Shown here: piece after piece, positions 15,801 to 24,462 of the stretch
Layout: each line of letters opens with the position of its first letter
Numbering within the stretch: the first letter of the stretch is position 1
Program-made: the position numbers and the translations under genes
DNA from: Gluconobacter potus
GTDB taxonomy: Bacteria > Pseudomonadota > Alphaproteobacteria > Acetobacterales > Acetobacteraceae
Direction of reading: 5' to 3'
Assembly: GCF_015244705.1 (NCBI RefSeq)
Contig: NZ_JABCQF010000015.1
Location: 1 to 44,004, forward strand
Length of the DNA: 44,004 bases
The notes under the pieces: model-generated
What the model was told of the DNA's origin: nothing
Database searches by the model: none
Seen by the model: the letters and a program-made list of their open reading frames with translations, nothing else

Positions 15801-16676
15801 TCATGGAGACGGTAGTGGCGTCTGCAGAATTTCTAGCAGGCGATTGACCAGCCGTCGTCGCGGTGAATTGCGCGGCATGAGGAAACCAAGATTTCGGCAT
15901 GGAGCCGGAGTAGGGAGCGGAATTTTCTGGAGATGGACGTCTGCCGGCCACGGAAGGGCCCAGTCAGGGACGAGTGAGACGCCTGTTCCCTGATTGACGA
16001 TGATGGCGATGGCATCAAGGGAGTCGAGTTCGAGACGCTCATGCGGCCAGATTCCCGATTTTCGCAGATATTCATCAGCAAGGCGCCCCCCCCACTGGTT
16101 GCGGTCATAGCGGATAAAAGGGTGGTTTCGCAGAATTTCGTGTGGATCTGTTTCAGATATCTGCTCCTGCGCCAGTACGACCAGTGGTTCAGAGCGCAAG
16201 GTCTGCCAGACACAGGTCTTGGGAATTTCAAATGGAGGCTCAACAATGAAGGCGGCGTCAATATTGCCGTCCAGAACGGCGTTGTGCAGGCCGGACGATG
16301 AACCCGGCGTGATATGCAGTTCAATGTCCGGGAAACATTCGAAAAAAAGCTTGAGATAGGGAGGTAGGAGGCCGTTCGCCGCGCTGGATATGGCGCCGAT
16401 CTGAAGTTTTCCGACCGGGGTATCGCTGGCGGCGATGGCACACAGGTCGCGTACGCTCGTTATGATCGCACGGCTCTGTTCGATGATGGCCAGGCCTTGT
16501 TCCGTCGGACGGACGTTGCGCCCGTCTCTTTGCACGATGGCACAGCCGATTTCGTCTTCAAGCGTGCGGATGCGCTGGGCAACGCTGGCTGGCGTAAGGC
16601 GAAGCTGTCGTGCTGCTGCAGCCAGCGAACCCTGCTCGATGACGATCAGGAAACTTTCGAGAAAACGTGTGTCCAT
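15801..16676 (-). CDS. LysR-family transcriptional regulator
   Basis: The protein has 291 residues from ATG 16676. The frame continues upstream to 16916 but gives a low-complexity, non-homologous extension overlapping the M24 gene, so it is discarded. The start MDTRFLESFLIVIEQGSLAAAARQLRLT is a classic LysR helix-turn-helix, and the effector domain runs from about 88 to the end. It lies 47 bases downstream of the M24 gene and may be cotranscribed with it. It is paralogous to the LysR at 13406-14296, and its C-terminus (LDSLDAIAIIVNQGTGVSLVPDW) also matches the fossil at 26985-27192. It probably controls genes of the M24/ABC/TonB locus. Confidence 0.9.
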   Translation of the reverse strand: MDTRFLESFLIVIEQGSLAAAARQLRLTPASVAQRIRTLEDEIGCAIVQRDGRNVRPTEQGLAIIEQSRAIITSVRDLCAIAASDTPVGKLQIGAISSAANGLLPPYLKLFFECFPDIELHITPGSSSGLHNAVLDGNIDAAFIVEPPFEIPKTCVWQTLRSEPLVVLAQEQISETDPHEILRNHPFIRYDRNQWGGRLADEYLRKSGIWPHERLELDSLDAIAIIVNQGTGVSLVPDWALPWPADVHLQKIPLPTPAPCRNLGFLMPRNSPRRRLVNRLLEILQTPLPSP

Positions 16677-16723
16677 GAGCGGGTATCCAGGCTGACTGTC
16701 GGAACAGGGGAAAGCGGTTGCGA

Positions 16724-17938
16724 TCAGATCCTGTGCAGGGCGGGGCGGATCCGGCTGAGCCTTTCCGGCTCTCCATCCCGGATGACAAAGGTTTCTCCCA
16801 CACCGGCCGCCAGGCCACTCTCGGCATCTCCCAGCATGATGTGGACGAACAGCACCATGCCCGGTTCGAGCAGAATTGGATTGCCGGAATAGATCATGGG
16901 TGGGGCATCCATCCATGAAGGGCGGAATGTTGCGCCCAAAGAATAGCCGCAGGCAGAGAAACGGGCACGTTCGTAACCGAAATGGTCAAGCGTACTGCGA
17001 TGGATGTCGTCCAGTCGGCCGATCGGCTCACCAGGGCGGGCAGCCTGCAGGACTTTTTCGAGGGCTTCGACCGTGGCTGCGTGCATGTGTTTCTGTTTGG
17101 GTGGAACGGCACCGATGGTGACGGTATGTTCAGTGCAGACATTGTAGCGGCGATAGGAGGCTGCCAGTTCCAGAACGATCTGATCTACGTTTTCCAGGTG
17201 GCGCGCGCTGCCAAAGCCGCGTCCATAGATCGCTCTTGGACCCGTATTGACCATGGGGCCTGCAGCGGGCATGTCACCGCCGCCGTTGAGCATTGCGGTG
17301 ACGCCGGCTGCCGTGATTGAACTGTCCAGAACACCCGGCTGTACGGAGCGGATCATGGCTTCGACCGCATCATCGGCCAGCTGGGCCGAGCGCCGGACCA
17401 GTCCAAGTTCGGCTTCTGATTTGATCAGCCTCTGTTCCCGGACGATGGCCGACCCGTCCTCAAGAGTGAAGTGGCTGCCAAGCGTTTTGCGGACGCTTTC
17501 CCAGTTAAAGCCAGTCAGGCCGTAGGTGGCCAGTTCCACGCCGAGACGTTTGCCCTCAAGGCCCAGCTCTTTGAGGATCGCCGCAAGATCAGCGGCCGGA
17601 TCGGCATCATTCGCATTGTACCAGATGTGAACGTTTTCATAGAGAGAGGCGCGCAGGGCCTGACTTTGATCCGGCCTTCGGGTCAGGAGGGCAACAGCTT
17701 TTCCGTCTGGAGTGATGATGCCGCACTGGAAAAATACATAACCCGCAGTGTCGAAACCCGTCAGGTAAAGGTGGCTTTCCTGTGCAAAAACCAGAAGTGC
17801 CGCGAGCCCAGAATCACACAGCTTCTGCCCGGTACGTTGCAGCCTTCTGCGATATTCATTTTCGGGGAAAGTCAGCGCAACCGTTCTTCCGGAATCCGTT
17901 TTCCCGGAATGGCCCAGCGACGTGTCGGATGCGAACAT
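16724..17938 (-). CDS. M24-family (creatinase/aminopeptidase-like) hydrolase, metal ligands not conserved
   Basis: The protein has 404 residues from ATG 17938, chosen because GGGAGA lies 7 bases upstream; the frame extends to 17995 without better signals. It has the creatinase N-terminal domain (about 25-165) and a pita-bread C-terminal domain (170-395). In metallo-aminopeptidases the C-domain supplies Asp, Asp, His, Glu and Glu. Here the first Asp region reads IVLELAASY, the second TEHTVTIG, and the His motif GHGIG is replaced by ACGYSLGAT. Most ligands are lost, as in creatinase and ectoine hydrolase, which cut C-N bonds without metal. It is divergent from the GntR operon that holds a second M24 gene, so both may act on an imported N-substituted amino acid. 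A Xaa-Pro peptidase label would be misleading. Confidence 0.82.
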   Translation of the reverse strand: MFASDTSLGHSGKTDSGRTVALTFPENEYRRRLQRTGQKLCDSGLAALLVFAQESHLYLTGFDTAGYVFFQCGIITPDGKAVALLTRRPDQSQALRASLYENVHIWYNANDADPAADLAAILKELGLEGKRLGVELATYGLTGFNWESVRKTLGSHFTLEDGSAIVREQRLIKSEAELGLVRRSAQLADDAVEAMIRSVQPGVLDSSITAAGVTAMLNGGGDMPAAGPMVNTGPRAIYGRGFGSARHLENVDQIVLELAASYRRYNVCTEHTVTIGAVPPKQKHMHAATVEALEKVLQAARPGEPIGRLDDIHRSTLDHFGYERARFSACGYSLGATFRPSWMDAPPMIYSGNPILLEPGMVLFVHIMLGDAESGLAAGVGETFVIRDGEPERLSRIRPALHRI

Positions 17939-18077
17939 AAGGGAATCTCCCAAAATTTCTGTCAGGACGTTCAGAACGAACCCGGAAAGAAACAAAGTCG
18001 TTTCTTTTATCTGGACTTAGCATCGGGACTCTGCTGGGATGCAAGTGGAATACCACTGAAATGCCGGTAAAATCGTC
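17939..18077. promoter_or_regulatory. Divergent control region with two palindromes (M24 hydrolase / GntR operon)
   Basis: Two inverted repeats lie between the divergent genes. One is AAAGAAAC-N6-GTTTCTTT at 17986-18007. The other is AGTGG-AATA-CCACT at 18044-18057, 20 bases before the gntR ATG. The second closely resembles the TGGTATACCA-type sites bound by FCD-class GntR regulators and is the best operator candidate for autoregulation. The sequences are directly visible; the binding is inferred. Confidence 0.6.
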
Positions 18078-18749
18078 ATGTCCTCCACAATTCTGGATCT
18101 TTCTGGTGAAGGGTCGTCCGTTTCATTGACGGAACTTGCCTATAAGAAGCTTCGTGCTTACCTGCTGGAGGGCGCTCTTCCAGCAGGAGCGCTGATTGCG
18201 GAGCGGCGTCTTGCTGAACAGATGGGGCTTTCCAGAACTCCGGTGAGGGATGCGCTGAGTCGGCTTGAGGGTGAAAGATTCCTGTCCCGGAATGGACGGA
18301 TGCTGTTTGTCGCCACCGTGTCGGTAAAGGAGATCATTGACATCCTTTCCATCCGGCGGCTGCTTGAAAGCGATGCCGCCCGGCTTGCAGCCCGGAACAT
18401 GCCGCTCGCAAAAGTGGCTGAACTGCGTCAGGGAATCGAATCAATGATTGCCAGTGGCCATGTGTCCGATGAGGAGCACTGGCGTGCAGATGATCATCTG
18501 CATATCGGTTTGGCCGAAGCTTCTGGGAATCACGAGCTTAGCCGGATCATTGATCTCCTGCGCAAGCGGACGCGGATGTTCGGCATGACCCGGATTCCCA
18601 GTCGCTTTGATGCGGGAATCCGGGAGCATCTCGACATTCTGGATGCCGTAGCCGTCCGTGACGGGGAGCGCGCGGCAGAGCTGATGCGGGTACATCTGGA
18701 TGCAGCGCGGGATGCCATCATTGAGGCCCTTCAGGGAGGAACAGTCTGA
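18078..18749 (+). CDS. GntR-family regulator, FadR/FCD type
   Basis: This 223-residue protein has an N-terminal GntR winged helix (17-80; ERRLAEQMGLSRTPVRDALSRLEGERFL) and an all-helical FCD ligand domain (90-215). The FCD domain contains RRLLESDAARLAA, the metal-site-like DDHLHIGLAEASGNHEL and REHLDILDAV. FCD regulators sense small organic or amino acids and often repress their own operon. It starts the plus-strand operon and ends 2 bases before the amidotransferase start. The palindrome at 18044-18057 is the likely operator. Ligand unknown, presumably the substrate of the ABC importer or a derivative. Confidence 0.9.
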   Translation: MSSTILDLSGEGSSVSLTELAYKKLRAYLLEGALPAGALIAERRLAEQMGLSRTPVRDALSRLEGERFLSRNGRMLFVATVSVKEIIDILSIRRLLESDAARLAARNMPLAKVAELRQGIESMIASGHVSDEEHWRADDHLHIGLAEASGNHELSRIIDLLRKRTRMFGMTRIPSRFDAGIREHLDILDAVAVRDGERAAELMRVHLDAARDAIIEALQGGTV

Positions 18750-18751
18750 AT

Positions 18752-19453
18752 ATGACGGGCAAGAAGCTGCTTTTTCTGGGTAATGGCAAGGCGCGTATTT
18801 CCTCCGCGCGACTGGATCTGCGCTTTGCCTCTCACGGGCTGGATGTCGAAACGTTCTGGGCTTACGGCAATGAATTTCCCGAAAGCCTGGACGGGTATTC
18901 GGGCATTTTCCTCTCGGGGAGTCCGCATGGGGCCTATGAGGATGTGCCGTTCATCCATCAGGAACATGAACTGATCCGCGATGCTGCGGACCGTGGGATC
19001 CCGATGCTGGGAATCTGTTTTGGCCATCAAATCCTGGCTTCGGCGCTTTGCGGACGGGATCAGGTTTTCCGGCGCGGGCAGTGCGAGGTCGGGTACAAAT
19101 GGCTTGATGTGACGTCCGAGGCTCAGGCCGATCCGGTCTGCTCCCATCTGGGGGCGAAGATGCACATGTTCGTCTGGCATAATGACGAAGTCCGTGCGGA
19201 TCATCCCGACATGCGTGTTCTTGCATCTTCCGATCAGTGTCCGAATCAGGTCTGGCGATATCGGGATCGGCCTGTGTGGGGTATCCAGGGGCATCCGGAA
19301 ATTACCCTTGAGACGGCAGAAGACTGGTTCGAGGCCAGTCGCGCACGCCTTGAACATGATGGCGCTGATCTGGACGAACTGATGCGGACTGCCAGTGAGG
19401 CGGAAGATGCGAAGCTGATCCTCGATCGGTTTGCCGGATTGTGTCGCCAGTGA
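18752..19453 (+). CDS. Class I glutamine amidotransferase-like protein
   Basis: This 233-residue free-standing GATase1 domain carries the nucleophile elbow GICFGHQ (Cys89) and the His-Glu pair in GIQGHPE (His181, Glu183), so the Cys-His-Glu triad is complete. An oxyanion-type stretch LSGSPHGAYED lies near 55. These enzymes release ammonia from glutamine for a partner synthetase, but many stand-alone members are gamma-glutamyl hydrolases. No synthetase partner is encoded next to it. In an operon with an amine/amino-acid-type ABC importer and M24 hydrolases, hydrolysis of a gamma-glutamyl or other amide seems as likely as ammonia channelling. Its last codons overlap the start of the binding-protein gene. 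Confidence 0.85.
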   Translation: MTGKKLLFLGNGKARISSARLDLRFASHGLDVETFWAYGNEFPESLDGYSGIFLSGSPHGAYEDVPFIHQEHELIRDAADRGIPMLGICFGHQILASALCGRDQVFRRGQCEVGYKWLDVTSEAQADPVCSHLGAKMHMFVWHNDEVRADHPDMRVLASSDQCPNQVWRYRDRPVWGIQGHPEITLETAEDWFEASRARLEHDGADLDELMRTASEAEDAKLILDRFAGLCRQ

Positions 19454-20490
19454 AGTGGCATCTGCTCCTGAGTTCGGCGTTTGTGGCGGCGTTCTGTCTG
19501 GTATCGACGGCACGGGCAGGTGAGGTCGTGTTCGCAAGCTGGGGGGGCGCTTATCAGGACGCCGTGCGTGATGCCTGGATCATGCCTTTTACGAAGAAGA
19601 CGGGAATTTCCGTCATCGAGGATACCGGGCCGTCTCTCGCGAAGATCAAGGTCATGGTGCAGACGGGCAGCGTGAGCTGGGACGTCGTAGGGACGAGTGG
19701 CGTCAGTTTCGTTCTGGGAGTACAGCAGGGCCTGTTCGAACCTGTGCCAGCGGATCTGGTTGACCAGTCCCATATCATTCCCGGTGCTCGCAGCCCGTAT
19801 GGCGTGCCGTCTGAAATCTTCGGGACGCTGATCGGATATTCGCGACAGGCTTTCCCGACACATCCGCCGGAAACATTTGCGGATTTCTGGGATGTAAAAC
19901 GCTTTCCCGGCGAGCGGATCCTGCCTGCCCGCCCGGTAACGGTTCTGGAGGCCGCACTGATGGCCGATGGTGTGCCTGCGGCCGATGTCTACAACGTCCT
20001 TTCCACGCCAGCAGGGCTGGATCGGGCGCTGGACAAGGTCCGGCAGATCCGGCCCTCGGTGGCAGTGTGGTGGAATTCGGCTGCGCAGCCTGTTCAGGCG
20101 CTCGCAAGTGGGGATGCCGTCATGGCGCTGGGCTGGAACGGCCGGTTTCAGGACGGTGAGGATGCAGGACTTCCGATCGGGGTGTCCTGGGCGCAGAGTA
20201 TACTTCAGGTCGGATATTTCCTGCTTCTGAAAGGGGCGCCGGATCGTAGGGAAGCGCTGGATTTCATGCGCTATATCGCGTCTGCTGAGGCTCAGGCCCG
20301 GCTGAGCCGGTTCATTTCCTACGGTCCTGTGCGCACGGATGTTTTCGAGCAGATTTCTCCCGCCATCCAGGCCCACCTGCCGTCTTCGCCAGAGCATCTG
20401 CGGGACGCGCTGTTTGTCGACAATGCCTGGTGGGCCGAGCACGGACAGGACGCCACCGAACGCTACACCTCAGTGATGCAGGGAAACTGA
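19450..20490 (+). CDS. ABC transporter periplasmic binding protein (PotD-like)
   Basis: The protein has 346 residues from GTG 19450, which overlaps the previous stop as GTGA; a GTG at 19441 is also in frame. It has a cleavable signal peptide (KWHLLLSSAFVAAFCLVSTARA, cut before GEVVFASWGG) and no lipobox cysteine. The mature part starts like spermidine/putrescine-family proteins (VVFASWGGAYQDAVRDAW-FTKKTGISV, then KIKVMVQTGSVSWDVV). The family binds polyamines, opines and other cationic or amino-acid derivatives. It feeds the fused permease and ATPase downstream. Substrate is not deducible from sequence alone. Confidence 0.9.
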   Translation: MKWHLLLSSAFVAAFCLVSTARAGEVVFASWGGAYQDAVRDAWIMPFTKKTGISVIEDTGPSLAKIKVMVQTGSVSWDVVGTSGVSFVLGVQQGLFEPVPADLVDQSHIIPGARSPYGVPSEIFGTLIGYSRQAFPTHPPETFADFWDVKRFPGERILPARPVTVLEAALMADGVPAADVYNVLSTPAGLDRALDKVRQIRPSVAVWWNSAAQPVQALASGDAVMALGWNGRFQDGEDAGLPIGVSWAQSILQVGYFLLLKGAPDRREALDFMRYIASAEAQARLSRFISYGPVRTDVFEQISPAIQAHLPSSPEHLRDALFVDNAWWAEHGQDATERYTSVMQGN

Positions 20491-21620
20491 TGAGCGATAC
20501 TGACTACTGGTTCACACGCGCCGAACATGATCAGCGTATCGCCCGCGTCCAGCAGATCCTCAGATCCCGCGGACAGGACGCGCTGATTGCTTTCATGCCG
20601 GAATCCATCACGTGGCTGACCGGATATTTCACACGCGCTTACGGCGGCTTTCAGTTTGCCATCATTCCCGCGTCAGGGGAGCCGTTTGTTGTGCTGCGGG
20701 ATGTCGAGAAGTTCCATTTTGACCGTACGTCCCATTATTCGGACTGTGCGCTGTGGAGTGACAGCGATGTTCCGTTGCAGATCGGGGTGCAGGCTATTGA
20801 ACGGTTTCTCGGAAAACAGCCGAAGCTTGCCGTGGAACTGTCTGCCTGGACGCTGTCGGTCACGAATTATCTTGCGTTGAAAGATGCTTTGCCAGGAGCC
20901 TGGATCGAGGATGCCGGGAGCATGGTCGCGGCTCTGCGGCTGATCAAGTCTCCCGCGGAAGTCGCGTTCCAGCGCCGGGCAGCACGGGCGGCGGAAGCCG
21001 GAATGCAGGCCGGGATCGACAGTGCGCAGGCCGGTGCCAGTGAGCGGGACATGGCGGCGTCCATCTGTTCTGCGATGATCCTCCAGGGAAGCGATCTTCC
21101 CGGGCCGGGTGTCCTGTCCTCCGGGGAGCGGGCATTTCATCTGCACGGCTCCTATAGTGACCGTATTCTGGAAACCGGGGATCTCGTACAGCTCGAGACT
21201 ACGCCGAATGTGCGTCAGTATCACGCCCGTTTCATGCGGCCGATGAAGGTCGGGATGGCGACGGATGCAGAATATCGGCTTGCGGAGACGCTCATCGACA
21301 TTCAGGATCGTGCCCTGGCCGCCGTTGCACCGGGTGTGTGTGCCGCAGTGCCCGATGCGATCTATCGGGAGGGTGTTCTTGGCGCCGGACTGGGCTTCGA
21401 ATACACGAACAAGACCTTCTATTCGGTTGGGTTGATGCTGCTGCCCAATTCGGGGGAGATGCTGTCTGCAGTGCCTGAAAGCCAATGGGTTTTCGAGCCG
21501 GGCATGGTGTTTCATTCCTATGTGCTGGCGCAGGGCATGGGAATGTCTGAAACGGTTCATGTCCATGAGGGCGGCTGTGAGCGTCTGACGCACTTTCCCC
21601 GCCAGCTGTTCGTGACCTGA
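20490..21620 (+). CDS. Second M24-family hydrolase, metal ligands not conserved
   Basis: The protein has 376 residues from ATG 20490, which shares one base with the binding-protein stop; an upstream in-frame start at 20430 would overlap that gene by 60 bases and is rejected. It has a creatinase-type N-domain (1-150) and a C-terminal pita-bread domain. The motif expected to be V-D-x-G reads LVQLETTP. The second Asp is lost in HARFMRP, the GHGIG His is lost (NKTFYSVGL), and the Glu of the EPG motif is replaced (FEPGMVFHSYV). A His-Gly (HLHGSYS) lies near where creatinase has its catalytic His. It is therefore probably a metal-independent C-N hydrolase acting on the imported compound, not a Xaa-Pro peptidase. 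It lies between the binding-protein and permease genes. Confidence 0.82.
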   Translation: MSDTDYWFTRAEHDQRIARVQQILRSRGQDALIAFMPESITWLTGYFTRAYGGFQFAIIPASGEPFVVLRDVEKFHFDRTSHYSDCALWSDSDVPLQIGVQAIERFLGKQPKLAVELSAWTLSVTNYLALKDALPGAWIEDAGSMVAALRLIKSPAEVAFQRRAARAAEAGMQAGIDSAQAGASERDMAASICSAMILQGSDLPGPGVLSSGERAFHLHGSYSDRILETGDLVQLETTPNVRQYHARFMRPMKVGMATDAEYRLAETLIDIQDRALAAVAPGVCAAVPDAIYREGVLGAGLGFEYTNKTFYSVGLMLLPNSGEMLSAVPESQWVFEPGMVFHSYVLAQGMGMSETVHVHEGGCERLTHFPRQLFVT

Positions 21621-21622
21621 CC

Positions 21623-23299
21623 ATGAAGCCGCTTGCCCTTCCCTCCGGGAGCCGCTGGTCTGCTGCACATCTTTGCGGTCTTTCTGTCGTACTGGTGCCG
21701 ACCTGCTTTCTGGCCGTGCTGTTCATATGGCCGGTCCTGCGTCTGCTGGCGCTGGGTTTCGGGGATGAGGCGGGACCATTCCATTCCTATCTGCGTGTGT
21801 TTACGGTGCCGGCCTATCGTGAGGCGATCCTGACCACGTTCGAGATTGCGATTGCCGTAACCGTGCTGTCCGTAATGCTGGCTTATCCGGTGGCCTACCT
21901 GATGGCGACGGTCTCGCCGCGTATGGCGCGTCTCATCGGGATCGGGGTGCTGCTGCCGTTCTGGACGAGTGCGCTGGTGCGGACCACGGCCTGGATCATG
22001 CTGCTGGAGCGCTATGGCATCCTCAACAGCGTCCTGATGCGGGCGCATCTGATCCGTCACCCGGTGGCGTTCGTCTACAATATGTCTGGCGTGCTCATTG
22101 GTATGAGCCATGTGCTGATGCCGTTCGTGGTGTTTCCCCTGTACACGGCGTTTCGCGGACTGGACCGGAACCTCGTGCAGGCTGCCATGCTGCTGGGCGC
22201 AGGACCGCTGACGCTGTGCCGGAAGATTTTCATTCCCCTGACAGCCCCCGGTGCTCTTGCCGGTGCGAACATCGTGTTCATGAGTGCGCTGGGCTACTAC
22301 ATCACCCCCGCGCTGATGGGTGGTCCAGCACAGACGATGGTCTCGCAGCTGATTTCCTTCAATGTCAGCGAACAGCTCGACTGGGGGATGGCGGGCGCTC
22401 TTTCCGGCGTCATGCTGGTTCTGACGCTTGCTGCGTTCTTTCTGTGCCGGGGTGTTCTGGAAAAACGTCTTAAAAGGCGCGTTGTGACGGCCGCACGTCC
22501 TTATGGCGAAGGCCTGTCCGGAAGGTCCGGAGCAGGGTGGGGGATGGTTATTGCGGGATGTGCCGTCATGGTCTTCCTGCTCGCGCCGATCGTCATCGTC
22601 TTTCCGATGAGCGTCAGTGCGTCTCCCATCCTGATGTTCCCGCCGCATGGCCTGTCTTTTCGCTGGTATCATGAACTTCTGAGCCGGCCGCAATGGGCTG
22701 GCGCGTTCTTCAATTCCCTGAAAGTCGCGCTGATTGCTGTGCCGGTGGCCACGGTTCTGGGAACGCTGGCGGCGATCGGTCTTGCCCGCATGAAGGGGAC
22801 GTTCGCACAGATTCTGGAAGGTCTGTTCATCCTGCCGATGGTCGTTCCGGCCATCATTCTGGCGGTAGGGCTTTATTACCAGCTCACGCCGTTAGGGCTG
22901 ACCCGTGGCTACTGGGGGCTGGGTCTGGGGCAGGCCGTGATTGCAATGCCGTTCGTCTTCCTGACGGTTCAGGCAACGTTGCGGGGTTTCAGCCGGGATC
23001 TGGAACTGGCGGCAATGAGCCTTGGCGCGGGGTGGTTTTCCGTCATGGGCCGTATTGTCCTGCCGGCGCTGATGCCAGCGATCGTTTCAGGGGCGATTTT
23101 TGCGTTCATCACGAGTTTTGATGATGTCATCCTCGCCCTGTTCCTGACGGATGTGCGGGCGCGGACCCTGTCGCGTCTGATTTATGAAAACGTGCTGCAG
23201 GATGTCAGCCCCACCATTACGGCGGTCGCGGTGCTTGTCATCGTGCTGACGCTGGGGCTGCTCCTGTCCAGCCTCCTGTTCCAGAGAGAAAAATCATGA
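21623..23299 (+). CDS. ABC transporter permease with two fused transmembrane domains
   Basis: This 558-residue protein is about double the usual permease length. It contains two complete BPD_transp_1 domains. The first spans roughly 20-280 with its ATPase-coupling EAA loop at 186-206 (QAAMLLGAG...KIFIPL), and the second spans roughly 305-550 with its EAA loop at 463-482 (AAMSLGAG...RIVLPA). A cytoplasmic linker at about 278-304 joins them. The halves correspond to PotB and PotC of polyamine-type importers, normally separate genes. It starts 2 bases after the M24 stop and overlaps the ATPase gene by 4 bases. With the PotD- and PotA-like proteins it makes a complete importer. Confidence 0.92.
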   Translation: MKPLALPSGSRWSAAHLCGLSVVLVPTCFLAVLFIWPVLRLLALGFGDEAGPFHSYLRVFTVPAYREAILTTFEIAIAVTVLSVMLAYPVAYLMATVSPRMARLIGIGVLLPFWTSALVRTTAWIMLLERYGILNSVLMRAHLIRHPVAFVYNMSGVLIGMSHVLMPFVVFPLYTAFRGLDRNLVQAAMLLGAGPLTLCRKIFIPLTAPGALAGANIVFMSALGYYITPALMGGPAQTMVSQLISFNVSEQLDWGMAGALSGVMLVLTLAAFFLCRGVLEKRLKRRVVTAARPYGEGLSGRSGAGWGMVIAGCAVMVFLLAPIVIVFPMSVSASPILMFPPHGLSFRWYHELLSRPQWAGAFFNSLKVALIAVPVATVLGTLAAIGLARMKGTFAQILEGLFILPMVVPAIILAVGLYYQLTPLGLTRGYWGLGLGQAVIAMPFVFLTVQATLRGFSRDLELAAMSLGAGWFSVMGRIVLPALMPAIVSGAIFAFITSFDDVILALFLTDVRARTLSRLIYENVLQDVSPTITAVAVLVIVLTLGLLLSSLLFQREKS

Positions 23300-24297
23300 T
23301 GGATAGGCCAGAATCTCTTGGCCAGCCGGTGCAGATCCGGGGACTTGAAAAAAGCTATGGCGGAACGCGCATTCTGCAGTCCCTGTCGCTGGATATTCCA
23401 GCAGGGTGTTTCTGCACCCTGCTGGGGGCTTCCGGCTCTGGCAAGAGCACTATTCTCAAGCTGATTGCGGGTTTTGAAACGCCCGATGGCGGCGAGATCC
23501 TAGTTCAGGGGCAGGATTTGAGCAGGGTTCCGGTGCATCGGCGTCAGATCGGAATGGTCTTTCAGAATTATGCGCTGTTCCCGCATATGTCCGTGCATGA
23601 AAACGTGGCATTCGGGCTGAAAATGCGCCGGATTCCCCGTGCGGAGCGGGAGAGCCGCGTTGGCGAAGCTCTGGAAATGGTCGGGCTGAAGGAATTTGGT
23701 CACCGTTACCCGCGCGATCTGTCCGGGGGGCAGCAGCAGCGCGTGGCTCTGGCGCGTGCGCTCGTGATCCGTCCGCGCATTCTTCTGATGGACGAGCCCC
23801 TTGGTGCGCTGGATCGTGGTCTGCGGCAGGGATTACAGCAGCAGATCCGGGATATCCAGCAACGGCTTGGCATGACGACGGTTTTTGTTACGCATGATCA
23901 GGAGGAGGCCCTCCAGATGTCCGATATGATCGTGCTGATGCGGGGTGGTCAGATTGAGCAGCTCGGTTCTCCCAGGGAAATCTACAGTCAGCCGAAAAAC
24001 CGTTTTGTTGCTCGTTTTCTGGATGATTGCAACTTCATGTCATTGCAAAATAGGAACGTTTCCATAAGGCCGCAACATGTCCGGGTGGGATCCTCAGCGC
24101 ATGTGGCAGATCATGTCATGTCGGGACGCGTGGAAAGCATGATTTTTCTGGGAACATATCGGCGTATCAGCCTGACTGTAGCAGGAGAGACCATGACGGC
24201 GCGTCTTTCTTCGGAGAACATGGAAGAATTCGTGGTTGGGCAGGATACTCCTGTTGGTTTCATGGAGAGTGACGTTATGCCTCTGGAAGAGATTTGA
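23296..24297 (+). CDS. ABC transporter ATP-binding protein (PotA-like)
   Basis: This 333-residue protein has a complete nucleotide-binding domain: Walker A GASGSGKST at 44-52, Q-loop VFQNYALFP, signature LSGGQQQR at 142-149, Walker B ILLMDEP and H-loop VTHDQEEAL. A C-terminal TOBE-like domain follows (from about 245, including IRPQHVRVG), typical of the polyamine/2-aminoethylphosphonate branch. It energises the fused permease. It ends the operon, and a weak hairpin-plus-T-run overlaps its stop codon. Confidence 0.93.
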   Translation: MMDRPESLGQPVQIRGLEKSYGGTRILQSLSLDIPAGCFCTLLGASGSGKSTILKLIAGFETPDGGEILVQGQDLSRVPVHRRQIGMVFQNYALFPHMSVHENVAFGLKMRRIPRAERESRVGEALEMVGLKEFGHRYPRDLSGGQQQRVALARALVIRPRILLMDEPLGALDRGLRQGLQQQIRDIQQRLGMTTVFVTHDQEEALQMSDMIVLMRGGQIEQLGSPREIYSQPKNRFVARFLDDCNFMSLQNRNVSIRPQHVRVGSSAHVADHVMSGRVESMIFLGTYRRISLTVAGETMTARLSSENMEEFVVGQDTPVGFMESDVMPLEEI

Positions 24298-24310
24298 GAA
24301 AATCTTTTTT
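24290..24310 (+). terminator. Possible weak terminator over the ATPase stop codon
   Basis: AGATTT-GAGA-AAATCT (24290-24305) forms a 6-bp AT-rich hairpin followed by five T residues. It overlaps the TGA stop at 24295-24297. The stem is weak, so partial read-through into the TonB receptor gene is possible. Confidence 0.4.
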
Positions 24311-24462
24311 AGAAAACAAAAAACATATACTGAACCTACATTATTTTACCTTTTTGTATGTTTCTAAACCGTAATATCTTTTTTTGAAATTCTGGTCCGA
24401 ATCAGAACAGGTTGCTGTCTTTGGAAGGCTGGTTTGGTTGTGATTATCCGGGAGAAAAACAC
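24311..24462 (+). promoter_or_regulatory. AT-rich promoter region of the second TonB receptor
   Basis: The region is strongly AT-rich compared with its neighbours. Arms TTTAGAAA (24308-24315) and TTTCTAAA (24361-24368) form a widely spaced inverted repeat. GGGAG at 24450-24454 lies 8 bases before GTG 24463 and decides the start of the receptor. No specific promoter boxes are called. Confidence 0.4.

Noticed and set aside
16677-16916. Extended N-terminus for the LysR at 15801-16676
   Set aside because: The extra 80 residues have no homology, overlap the M24 gene and would place residues before the helix-turn-helix, unlike the family.
19246-20442. 398-codon minus-strand frame opposite the amidotransferase and binding-protein genes
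   Set aside because: Low-complexity Arg/His-rich translation crossing two real genes on the other strand; a shadow.
21557-22693. 378-codon minus-strand frame opposite the permease
   Set aside because: The Arg/Gln/His-rich translation is the typical antisense of a hydrophobic membrane protein.
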